From Hemileia vastatrix (Eukaryota; Basidiomycota; Pucciniomycetes; Pucciniales; Zaghouaniaceae), in NCBI GenBank assembly GCA_030280995.1, contig JASXTE010000015.1:1568501-1632500 (forward strand): a stretch of DNA of 64,000 bases, in the 5' to 3' direction. The translations under genes were made by a program, and so were the position numbers. Every line of letters begins with the position of its first letter. Position 1 is the first letter of the stretch. The notes under the pieces were generated by a model. That model had not been told where the DNA came from, made no database searches, and saw only the letters and a list, made by a program, of their open reading frames with translations. Positions 32,914 to 43,925 of this stretch are shown piece by piece.

Positions 32914-33652
32914 ATTTTTTACCCCACTGGTAACCATGTATATAGAGTTATAGTAATCATTTTTTAAATATAAAATTATTATTCTTTCTTATAAAAAATT
33001 CAAATTGATGTATAAGATAAACAAGAGCAAAAGAATTAACGATTTTGAAATTATTGAGGATAGAAAAACATATATATATTTTTGTAAAACTATAAGACAT
33101 GATAAATGTTTTGATTAAATAAATGTGAATTTTTTTTATGCACAATAAATGAACTTAAAATAAATTAAATTGAATCTCTTCTCAGATACTTACGACAAGA
33201 TCAAATTAAAGCCTAAAACAAGAATAGAATTAGACTCTAAATTTCAATTTAAAATACCTGTTTGTCAATAATTATAATTGCTTTTTTATTGTCTAAACGC
33301 CACCAATGATTAGTATAAAAATGCACATGTGAAAAAAAATGAAAGTGAACACCATCCCTCACCAAAAAAGAAAGATCATTAAAGGCACTCAAAAATCCAT
33401 TACCATAGTTAATAAACAAAATTTATGCAAAAAATTAAAGCATTCAAACGATGGGAATTCATTTACACAAGGATCATAAGAATTTTTTTTTTTAAAACTT
33501 CACATTTCGCAACAATAATTGAAAATTATTATTCATTAAAAACCAAAAAATCATCAATTTATATTAGGTTTTCATGCCTTAAAAAATTAAAAGAGGCTTT
33601 AATAACATGTAATTGATAAACATACTTCAGTATAATTTAAGTATTGTGCTAT

Positions 33653-34168
33653 GTATCCAGTACAAGTTTGGCCAAACTTGTGCTGGACACTTTGGCCAAG
33701 ACCAGTGACTAAAAATTGCAAGGAAAACCAAAAATCAATAGGCTATAAAAGGAAGTTAATTGATGGCATCAAATTGTTTTTTGGTAATAGTGTCCAGAAC
33801 AAGCTTGGCCAAACTTATGCTGGACACTTTTCCAATTTGAAGTTGATAAGGTGTATGTTTTTTTAAGAGAAGTGAGGTGTTCCTCATAAAAGTGTCCAGC
33901 ACAAGTTCGGCCTAACTTGTGATTGACACTTTTACCAAAAAACAATTTGATGCCATCAATTAACTTCCTTTTATAGCCTATTGATTTTTGGTTTTCCTTG
34001 CAATTTTTAGTCACTGGTTTTGGCCAAAGTGTCCAGCACAAGTTTGGCCGAACTTATGCTGGACACTTTTATAATTTGAAGTTGGTAAGGTGTATGTTTT
34101 TTTAAGAGAAGTGAGGTTTTCCTCATAAAAGTGTCCAGTACAAGTTCGGCCAAACTTGTGCTGGACAC
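33653..34168. repeat. Block of five 38-bp palindromes with an inverted repeat
   Basis: Five near-identical palindromes, half-site GTGTCCAGCACAAGTTTGG and its complement CCAAACTTGTGCTGGACAC, at 33653-33690, 33790-33827, 33892-33929, 34029-34066 and 34131-34168. Between them lie segment a (about 98 bp) direct and then inverted, and segment b (about 64 bp) twice direct, giving the order P-a-P-b-P-a(inv)-P-b-P. ORFs crossing it (33651-33866, 33769-34041) are by-products. Possibly a nested MITE. Confidence 0.85.
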
Positions 34169-34169
34169 C

Positions 34170-35656
34170 TTACTCAAAACAGTTTGATGGATTCAATTGT
34201 CTACATATTCCTTACCATGGTCTTTTTGTAAAGAGGTAAACCTTTAGCTATTGGTAGTGGTTTTGAGTATATTATGAGTAGTTGATATTTCCATTTTAAG
34301 GTAAAAGAGTACAATATTTTTTGCGATTACCAGTAATTTATTTCCCTCAATATTTCTAAGGTATTGGTTAAAATTTTAATAACACCTATTTCTAATATTC
34401 CTCTTTGATTTGATTATTTTTTTCAGTCCTGATTTTAAGGTTTTTACTATTTTATCAACCAAGCTTTACATCAATGTAAAAAATACCCTGATTAATCCTG
34501 CTATATTTTTTTTACTGTTCCTATTCAATAATAGCTCAAGTTAGAAACATATATCCATTATCTATTTTCTTTTTAAACTTAGTTATCTCAGTGGAAAGTG
34601 TTCATCAATTACTATTGAATGATTTTTACAGTACGTAACCTTGTACAAATCTGTAAAATACTTTAAAAAAATTGTGACTTTGGTAGTTGGTTATTGGATT
34701 TTATATGGCAATAAGTTCAAATAATTTTATACTTTATTCATATGCCAAGATTCTTAAGTGTTTCTATTTCCAATTTATTATATCAATTTAACTTTAACTA
34801 AGATTAGACTAGGTTTGTGCCACGGGGTGTCAGTGCAGCCCAAATGAGCTCCTATCATAGAATAAATTAATTTTTTTTAATAATTTTATATAATACTATT
34901 TAGTGTTATCTTTTTTATCCCCTTTTTTTAAATTATCTTTTTCATTTGTTTTTGTCCCCTATTTTTTATAACACATAAAGATGCTGAAATTTCCAATAAT
35001 AGATCCCTTTGTCATATTGCATGATTTTGATATTTAAAAATTAATTTAAATATTTAAATTAGTTAAACTTATATTCTCAACTATTTACCCTTTGCGATTA
35101 TCAAATTGTAAATTGCACATTTTCTTTGTTTGCCAACCTTTTAAGCCCCCAATGTTTATGTCTAGTTACTTCCCTTTTACTATTAAACCCATTATTATCA
35201 TCAGACTATTTTACAATATGCTCGCTAGCTTAATGCCATTGTAAAAGAACCCCTATCAAAAACCTGCTTCTGGTAATATATAAACCCTCTTGCTTAGTAC
35301 CACATTTCTCAATTTGTTTATTTCTCTCAATTTTACTACTATTATCTTTTGGTTATAACATTTATCTGTGTTAGTACAGCTTGAAAATTCAAATAGCAAT
35401 ATATATTTTTTATCTCTTTATTACCTTGATATAAGAATTTTTTATTTTTTTCAAGTAATAAGTCATTAAAATGCCTTGTGATAGACAGACACCTCCTTTA
35501 TGTAAGATCTATTGCTTTAACTCTTATATCTTCTTAGACTAACTTTTCTTTTCCATTAATATATTTGATATATTAGCACCAAGTAGTTATTGGACGAAAT
35601 CTCATCAGCATCCTTGATTTGAATCCTTCAAACTGAAGAAACAACCACCTCTAGGC
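34170..35656. other. AT-rich interval without gene
   Basis: No ORF, RNA gene or repeat family recognised across about 1.5 kb. Base composition and poly-T/poly-A runs resemble fungal intergenic or very old transposon sequence. Confidence 0.5.
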
Positions 35657-38156
35657 ATGTCTCCAAACCCCCCTTTTCTTGCCAATGAAAGGACTGAGAT
35701 TACCCGATCTCAATATGGAAAGATACTTGAGTTTTCTAAAGGCAAAACTGAAGAACAACTATCAAATCTTAGCGAGAAGCCTTTGCCATCTTATATTTCG
35801 AATGCCTACAACAATGTGCTTGAATACATTGATGACCTAGAGAAATGTAAGTAATTATTTTATATTAAATTCTTTAAACTCAGAACAATAAATTATTGAC
35901 ACTTTTTCTTTAAAACTTATTCAAATTCAGCTTATGAAAAAGGTATCATTCCTCCTGATGATGTCATTATCATCAAAGATGATGATGATAATGAAATACC
36001 TGACGCTGAAGGCTATGCATCAACATCTTGAGGGGGAGATAAGACTATTCTTCGACGTTCAAAAATAATGAGACTTTCTAGGGGCTCTAGTTTTGTCAGT
36101 GCTACTAAAACTCCTCCTGCCAAGGATTCCTCTTACTCAGCATCTCAAAAATTTAAATAAACTAGCCAAAATGTGTCGAAAGGGTATGTCATTTCTTTCA
36201 TGAGTAATATACACCACACAATATGGGGGGCAGACTTGCTAGCAAGTCCGCAACCTTGGACCCAAACTCACCATAGATTGAACGCACATTGAGCTATTGA
36301 TAAAGGAACCATACAATCAGGGATGAACACCACTCAGTAGAACAGTTTTAGGTGGGTGTTCAAGTAGAGTTCAGTATGGGTTCAGTATGAGTTCAGTCTG
36401 AGTTCCATCTGAGTTCCATCTGAGTTCAGGTTGAGAACTTGCTAGCAAGTCCATCCCCTATATTGCGTAGTGATAGCAATCAATTTTATATTATTGTTTA
36501 AAGCTATCTCCAAATTGTTTACTTTCTTATTTATTATTTCTTGTCTTTTTCTTATCTTTTAATCCAGCTCTAAAAACGACAATCACTCCAAAGTGTCAAC
36601 TAATAGCAAATATTGCTCTAATGAAGAAGAAGTAGAAGAAGAAGATGATGATAAAGTTTCAAATTATGAAGCTTCTCTATCTCAAAAAGATGATGAAGCT
36701 ACTTCTGCTGATGAGGTTGAGAAAACACCAAATGAAGAAATTGATCCACCTAGCCAGCCACAAAAAATACTTCAAGTTCAAATAAACAGCTTATAGTTGC
36801 CGTATCTTCAAAATCTAAAATTGAAATTCCCCAAATCCTACGGTCTCTATCATCATCAATAAAAATTTCTAATAACTCCCTTCCTTATACTCCAACAATG
36901 ATTGGAAACTCAAAATAACAGAAGCGAATAGCTGAAATTCATTGGTTTTTTGAAGGTAGAATCAATGGTCAAAAGGTACTTAGGGCATGGCCAGAAATCA
37001 ATCAGTTATTTGAAATCCATTTGTCTGCTTCTCTTGAAAAGCCACACAAAATTTCGCACAAATTCAATTTTCTATGGATGAAATCTGCTCATGACAAAAT
37101 TCTTACAAAAATTAATGAACTCTGTATGTATCACTTACTTGAAGTTGGATAATTTATTTTATGATAACTAATTGTTTTGTTTTTTTTTTAGCTTTGGATT
37201 TTCTTAATGTTGACACTTCGCAGATCTGGGTGGTCAATAATTTGAACTTTGAAAATTTGGAAAATTTTTGTAACTCTGCAGAACCAAACTCAAATAATCT
37301 TTCTCCGTTTAAGAAGACTGATCACCCTGAATCATCTATGATACGCATGCTATCAAGACTAGTTAGCCCAAGTGCTTACCAGCGTTCTTTTTGGGCATCC
37401 CTCGTCTCATCATCTCTTTATCTTGCTTCTCAAGAGTTTACCCTTCTTGCTGAAGAATCCGACTTCAATCCAGATTGTCCTATTGAACGTGCCCTACATA
37501 TTCTAGCTGCATTAAACATCTGAAAAGCAAAGTTCCTGATACATTGGACAGCTCAACATCACAGTTAATTGCTGAAAATTTTTCAATCACTCCCCTATGC
37601 CAATTTAGAAACATAATAATGGACGTCATAATTTCAATAATTATTTTAAAATCTAGAGAGGCTGCTGCAAATATAACTCAAGCTGAAAGCAAGAAAAAAC
37701 GACGTTCGATGAATAAAAAAAAACAACAGATATGCAGCAATTTGATCAGTCTCATAATGTTCTATTCAGAAGATTAATCAAGAATATTCACACCATAAAT
37801 ATCAATCATTTACTTTTTACTTGGTTGATGGTGTTTGTGGATTATTTCTTTCCTCACAGGATCAACAGCTTGTGTCAGCTTCAGACTGCTTAGAATTCAT
37901 AACACAACTCGGCCTCCTTATAAAATACTGTGATAATAATAAACTGGGCGGTGAAAAAATCTGGAAATACCTTAATTTTTATATCTTTAATATTATCAAA
38001 CCCTTAATAGATAATTCTGGGCCTATTCCACTTAATTTTAATACTCCCACCATGAGCCATATTGCTAAATCAATGGCAGCTGATTTTCTTGATTATTGGA
38101 ATCTTATTAAGCCAAATTCTTCATTTTTCTCTATTGTTGACGTAATTAATACATAA
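35657..38156 (+). pseudogene. Gene Y, multi-exon, unknown function, degenerate
   Basis: Start MSPNPPFLANERTEITRSQY; intron 1 at 35847-35930 (GTAAGT..TTCAG, 84 bp) joins LEKS to YEKGIIPPDDVIIIKDD. Stops near 36030 and 36158 follow. A further intron contains a MITE-like insert (36215-36470) and ends AATCCAG near 36567. Then a Glu/Asp-rich segment (EEEVEEEDDDKVSNYE), a frame change near 36780, QKRIAEIHWFFEGRINGQKV, another intron (about 37122-37190) and LDFLNVDTSQIWVVNNLNFE to ERALHILAALNI (stop 37521). Two more open pieces (37544-37777, 37821-38156) probably belong to the same gene. No family recognised. Acidic middle and lack of hydrophobic segments argue for a soluble, perhaps nuclear protein. 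Confidence 0.42.
36217..36467. mobile_element. MITE-like insert with palindromic ends (about 250 bp)
   Basis: Inverted ends of about 27 bp: ATATGGGGGGCAG then ACTTGCTAGCAAGT on the left (palindrome 36234-36247), and the complement ATATAGGGGATGG then the same palindrome on the right (36437-36450). The inside has six 11-bp units of type AGTTCAGTATG at 36368-36433. No coding potential. Target duplication ambiguous because the ends are AT-rich (TA or ATAT). Confidence 0.65.
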
Positions 38157-40529
38157 TCCTACTTCATGTAAATATATACTTTATTCTATTGCTACATTTT
38201 TTGTGTAACTCAAATTATTTATTTATGTGAGATTTATTACCGAATCTGAATAAAGATGCTTAAACTATCAATAAATATTATTGTATAAATTTCTTACACC
38301 TTTTTTCTATTCAGTAAATATTATTCCAATAATCATAACTCAAAATCATGATGGATCAAAAATTTGAAAAAAAATTAAGAATACATTATAAGTCATTTTT
38401 CTCATAACACTATTTATTTCTTTAAGATGACAATACATCTTAGCATTTGTCGCAAATTTTAAGCTAATTATTATAAAAAAATTGAAACAGTTTTCTATCA
38501 GTTCTTTTCAGCATGTTAAAAAGTTAAAAATATTAAGTGTAATGAATTTTTGCTCACAATTCATCAAAGCTTTTTCTTAAGTAGACTTTTCCTAATCTAA
38601 TTTCTATAGTTTCTAGGTGCATAATTATCTTAATTGTACTAAGTATTCTCTATGAAAAACTCCTGGAAATAATATTCAATTCATTTAATGATAGTAACAT
38701 ATATATGTACCATGATAAAATAATATCTAGAAATTTAAATAATGAGAAGCCATCATATTGGTATGAAATCATATTAAAGTGTCTTTGAAAAACTAGTTAA
38801 ATTTAAAAATATCTTTTTATCAGTGTCAATAATTTTTAAAAATAAAATTTACTCTACATTTTGATGATCTATAATTTAGCTTGCTGTATTTTGATTCATA
38901 TTTTATATTGATTATTTTTTACACTTACAGATTCATGTATAGATATCAAATTTTCTTCAATAATTTGGTAAAAAAGATTTTTAATTTTTTCTATGAAAGC
39001 AAAAAAATAAAAGAAAGCAACTAGGGTACTCCTTATTAAGAACTTAAAAATATTATTTCTATAAATATCAAAACAAACCCTTTTTAGATTTCCATCCTTC
39101 TTGTTCATCCTTAAATATCAATAATAAGTTATTGAAATATTATTTTTCAAGTAGAATTTCATATGAATCAAATTCTACTTACATCTACCTGAATAGATCA
39201 AGGTCAACAAAAATATATCTACAATCTTTTTCTAGGATTTTAAGATTCATTCAACTCCAAGAAAAAAGAAATATTCATCCCAAAATCTAAAAATTAATTC
39301 AGTGGATAAATATTCAAACACTTCAAAATAAATTTTAATTTGATTGTGTTATATTTATCTTTAAATATATTGAGGTCCACTCTCTCACAAAAGTAAAAGC
39401 CCTTTCATAATTATTAATATTTTATTATCATATAATAAAATTTACTTAAAAATGAAATAGTAGTTTCTATTTTACATACCTGGTTTTATGAATTTTAAAA
39501 AAAAATTCAATTAGATATATAGAAATATCATCATATAATTCAGCTTTTGGAACTCTGCACCTTAATTAAAGATAGATGATAAAGGCTAAGTAAAGATCTA
39601 AATGGAAATTTAAATTCATATTAATTAAATATTCTTCTTCTACAAGGCAATTTTTAAAATTAGAATTAATTTTTATTGGAGATCTAAATTGATTGATAGA
39701 TTCATTATTCTCAATATATCTTATTTCCTTTTATTGATTATTTCAATTCTACTTTTGCAGTTATATGCTTCAAAAAAATATAATTATGTGATGAAAAATA
39801 TTGAATTTATCAAAAAATAAAGTCACAAGTCACACTAGTGTACAAATTTCAGTATATTTCAGATTGAGTAATGCCACTAAATAATTTAAGTTACATATGA
39901 AAGTAAATAATGAATGACTCAAAGAAAAAAATTAATATTTAATTTTCCTTTAATTTATTTTTTATTTTTATTTTTACTTAAATAAAAATAAAATAATGCA
40001 TGGTTTTACTTTATTTATTAATAAGAAAAAACTTATTGCAAAAATTAGAAAATTTTAATATTTTTAAAAATAATATTAATAGTACAGATCTATTTATGTC
40101 AATGCATATGATCTTTTAGGAAGGATTTGTAAGATATTGTTTATTTTTAGTTTCCATTTGCAATAATTAAGCAAGTTACAAAGCTATATTTTGTTTCTTA
40201 TATTTTATTTTATTATCTTTTATTTTACTTGTAGCAATGATAATTTTTTATTGTAATATGGTTTTTCAATTTTTACATCAATTTTTTTTAATACTTTTAT
40301 TGTTTTAGGTTTTCACCAGATTATACATAATTATCAGCTTCATAAAAAGTTTTTATAGACATGTGTGTAAATATATCATTCAACCACTAAACTAAAACTA
40401 TACCTGTACAATAAAATCACATTTTTACCTATCACTACTTAATGGTCTTTTAATTTTTTTATTAACATGTATATCAGAATCATTTTCTGTATTTAATTTT
40501 TCAATATCTTTAGTAACATTAAATATATA
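38157..40529. other. Long AT-rich interval without gene
   Basis: About 2.4 kb with no ORF worth calling; the 70-codon - strand ORF at 38896-39108 is low-complexity. No hairpin repeats of the families described elsewhere. Confidence 0.5.
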
Positions 40530-41711
40530 GTGATTCACTAACTTTTTTTTTTTGTTAAATCAGTCTTTTCATTGTACTTGGAAAGTTTCATCATAAGAAA
40601 ATTACATCTTTCTAACTCTTCATTTATATTTAAGTACTCAGAAATATCTATTTCAAACTCTTGGAGTTTTTTAAATGTATTTAAAAGTCTTGTACTAACT
40701 TGAATAGAAGAGCCAAGGTGAGTGAATCCACCAATTTCTTAACAGCGTGAAGTGAAATGTTTAAGAAGGTTTGCTGGCCATAGAATCGATGTGATGCCAT
40801 TAGTGGCCTCCATGTCTACTTTACAAGTTATTTCAGGAAAAAAAAGCTCTCCGCCTTTTTGACGTGGTTGATTTGAGTCATAATATTGATGAAGAGAATT
40901 TTTCTCAGTGTCTTTATGTATGAAAAGTCCAAATGTATACTCGCTACGGTCTGAGTCACAGTGAGAACTATTCAAAAACCCGTTTCCATTTGAGCCTGTT
41001 GTCCAAGTAACATTTTCAGAAAATGGTTCAATTTCTTCATTGTTAAAATTTTCTCCAAACCCAGGAATCTCAAGCTTTTGACAGAGTTTTACTGCTTATT
41101 GATACTTAACATTAGATATATTTTAATAAAAAATTTAAAGAATAACTCTATTCGCTTCATGCAACAAACATACTCTGCCAAATCTAAGGGCTTAGAAGCA
41201 TATTTACCTAAAAAAGTAATTAAAATAATAAAAGATTAAAACTATTCATAAATAAAACTATATAATACTTACGAATTAATAGAGACTTTTTCCTATCTAA
41301 ACACCGACCACCAACAAACATATTACCAAATCCACCACCATTTTTATGAGCTTTATTTTGCAAAACTTGATTTTCACAATACGAAAAGTCTTTGATGCAC
41401 TGAATTTTTGCTTCAAGCATGTTAAATCAAATGAGATCTTCAATAGAAAATGTTTTCACTATAACACTTGGAATTGAGGAGCGGATTGGATGGCAAATAT
41501 AACAGCTAGAATTTGAAATCAAATACCGTTCTGGATTAACTAAATTTTTTACAAAACTCCTAGAAAAGTATTTTGCCCTCTTTCCATCTGTCTCAACACC
41601 ATAATTTTCAACCATAAGTAATGCATTCTCGATGTTTTTCACATGCTTGTTGTTTGATTTTTTTCCTCGGTGGTGATTTTTCTTTATAAAAAAACTTTGT
41701 GAAGCCTGCAT
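40530..41711 (-). pseudogene. Tet-like 2-oxoglutarate/Fe(II) oxygenase relic
   Basis: From ATG at 41711: a basic N-terminal part, an in-frame TGA at 41427, then GGGFGNMFVGGRCLDRKK, an intron starting GTAAGT near 41272, and a C-terminal part reading LEIPGFGENFNN, FSENVTWTTG, then FLNSSHCDSDRSEYTFGLF with the HxD iron-binding pair (HCD), GGELFFPEITCKVDMEATNG, ILWPANLLKHF with the probable distal His, a TAA at 40739, and FTHLGSSIQVSTRL. The order of these blocks fits the Tet-like oxygenase family expanded in rust fungi, where TET/JBP-type enzymes oxidise methylated bases. At least two or three stops make this copy inactive. Assignment is from memory of the family, without an alignment. Confidence 0.55.
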
Positions 41712-42037
41712 CTTGTAGTATAGTAAATAAGAAATTAATTTAATTCAAAAATAAATAAATAAAATGCAAAATAATGCAATGGTTAAAAATAAGGCCTCCA
41801 AAAATAATCATTATATTCTTAATATTAAATAAAAAATCATATCCAACATGCATGTAGAAAACATGAGTATTAGCTGCATTTAAAATATTAATCAAGTATT
41901 TGGAATTAAAGCTTCATTTTATTGCTTACAAGTATAGTATTCTGCGGTATGCATTTGGCACACGAGATTCAACTATACCCTAAACATAAACAATTAAATG
42001 TGAAGCTTAAATCCAATGTCCAATTATTATGATAAAT
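41712..42037. other. AT-rich flank left of element E
   Basis: No feature seen. Bases 42038-42042 are the left target duplication (ACAGC) of element E. Confidence 0.5.
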
Positions 42038-42042
42038 ACAGC

Positions 42043-42863
42043 TGTCAGCCAGGCTACTAGACTTACCCAGTGAAATAAGTAATTATTTACTGGATGAAGC
42101 CGCACCTTATCATCTTTAATTATTATTTAATTATCATTTAGTTACATTAACATTAGTTATAAATTAACTAGTTACAGAATGTTAAAATTAAATTAATTAA
42201 TTAAATAAATAAGTAAAATTATAATTATAATTTTGTCCCCTATATTTTCTCTAACACCGTGCTCAATTGACAGGTTGGGAAAATAAAACTTTATATTTAA
42301 AAAATAAAATACAAAGATAAAATAAGATTTAAATATTCAAATAATATTAAATATATACAAATAAATCAAATTTCTTATTTGGAATTGACATTTACAGTAA
42401 ATATTAAAAATATTGATGTATTTCTGACATACTCTGTAAATACATCTTTTTTGACGCCTTCTTTTTAGAATAACTTTATTATTTGAAATACCTTTCTGGA
42501 ATGTTCTTTTTCTCTCTTTTTTTCCCTACTGTTTTTAGAATTTGTTTTCCGTGCTTTGTCTCTCCTTTGCCTATAAAAGGCCTCTCTTTTTGTTGTCTTT
42601 TGATCATTCTATTTTACCAACTCATTTTATTACAACAATAACCAGCTAAAAACTTATTCTTATATTCTATATTATTAGTATTTACAATAGCGTAATTCTA
42701 AAGTATAATTTATATTAATATTTTAAAACCTACCTCTTTTATTGAGTAAAAAATTCAACTTGAATTTAGAAATACGTACAAATCTGTTGAGAACCCATTA
42801 TAGCCTTTTAAATCCTCGTAGAACTACGTACCAAATCTTCTAGACAAAAAGTATACCTTGACA
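42043..42863 (+). repeat. 5' LTR of element E
   Basis: 821 bp, TG..CA ends. It contains a good TATA box (CTATAAAAGG at 42571-42580), followed by a pyrimidine-rich stretch typical of fungal transcription starts. Confidence 0.95.
42571..42580 (+). promoter_or_regulatory. TATA box of element E LTR
   Basis: CTATAAAAGG, also present at 50512-50521 in the 3' LTR. It is the only strong TATA match in the LTR and lies about 290 bp before the LTR end. Confidence 0.6.
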
Positions 42864-43323
42864 ATTGGGGGCCTTTCCGAAATATCGACGGCGCAACGTT
42901 ACTTGAGGCGTAATTGAGAGGACCATCGGCGTAGAAGCACCTGTAAAGGACGAGTGGAGGCAAGAAAACGACGAACGTCATACGTCACGTGATAAAAGTT
43001 TTTGCTGCGAACGGGAATCGAACCGCGCTCCAAAACTTAAGTTCATATACTGACTAAAGATCGTATATATCGTGGTAATTATTGTGATTACTATTTGTGG
43101 GTTACTCTTCACTCTTCATTTGCTACGTATTTCCTTTTACTCAGCACTCTGTAAGTGGCATTAATTTGCTCATTTTGCAGGGGGAGGTGTCTGGTAATTG
43201 GAATTTAATTTTATTATTATATTTTTTTTTATTTTTCCTGGTTGACCATAATAGAGCAATAACTGTTCTTAGTCCCAGAGGTAATAAAATAATTATATAT
43301 TAATATTAATTATTATCATTTTT
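42864..43323 (+). other. Element E leader, first part, with PBS candidate
   Basis: One base after the 5' LTR, TTGGGGGCCTTTCCG (42865-42879) is the likely primer binding site; the tRNA is not identified. Further on, CGGGAATCGAACC (43014-43026) is the complement of a classic tRNA B-box (GGTTCGATTCCCG on the - strand); the surrounding bases do not fold into a good tRNA, so I read it as a tRNA-derived remnant. The 68-codon ORF at 43097-43303 has no support. Confidence 0.45.
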
Positions 43324-43815
43324 CAGTTGACAATTGTCCTGATTAATTTGAATTTTAATTGTTCCAGTTGACAAACTGTCCTGACAATAAAATATTTTAT
43401 TAAATAAAATAATTATTATAATTTTTCAGTTGACATTTGTCCTGATTAATTAATTGTTCCAGTTGACAAATCATCCTGACAATTATATATTTTTTTTAAT
43501 AAATAATTAACATTTCATTACTTCAGTTGACTTTGAGTCCTGGTAATCCAATAAATCTTTTTAAGTAATAAAATTCATATTTAAATTACTTCAGTTGACA
43601 TTAAGTCCTGGTAGTTAATTAATTAGTTAAAATAATTTTTATTGATAAAGATTCATATTTGATTATTTCAGTTGACAATAAATCCTGGTAATAAATTAGT
43701 TGATTTAAATCCTGAAAATAAAAATTAATAGAAATTCTAATTTATTTCTACAGTTGATTGCATTATCCTGGTTTTAAATTTGTTTTTATTAATTTTATTT
43801 AAGTTGATTTTTATC
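43324..43815 (+). repeat. CAGTTGAC..GTCCTG hairpin array in element E leader
   Basis: About ten copies near 43324, 43365, 43427, 43460, 43524, 43592, 43669, 43698, 43751 and 43802. Pattern CAG-TT-GAC-N4-6-GTC-CTG, in which CAG pairs with CTG and GAC with GTC. The first copies are exact and later ones decay (for example GATTTAAATCC). It lies between PBS and the gag start, in the position of a packaging or translation-control leader. Confidence 0.75.
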
Positions 43816-43925
43816 CTAAAAAGATTTTTTTTTATTTATTTTTATTTTATTTCTGTTAAATAAAAATTAAAAATAAAAGACTAATTAATTTTGTCTCTTT
43901 TTCTTTATTTCAGTAGAATCTTAAA

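Noticed and set aside
33651..34041. Two ORFs with similar peptides (..NWKSVQHKFGQACSGH and alike)
   Set aside because: They are translations of the palindrome block on both strands.
38896..39108. 70-codon - strand ORF in the AT-rich interval
   Set aside because: Low complexity (Phe/Lys/Asn), no homologous frame elsewhere in the window.
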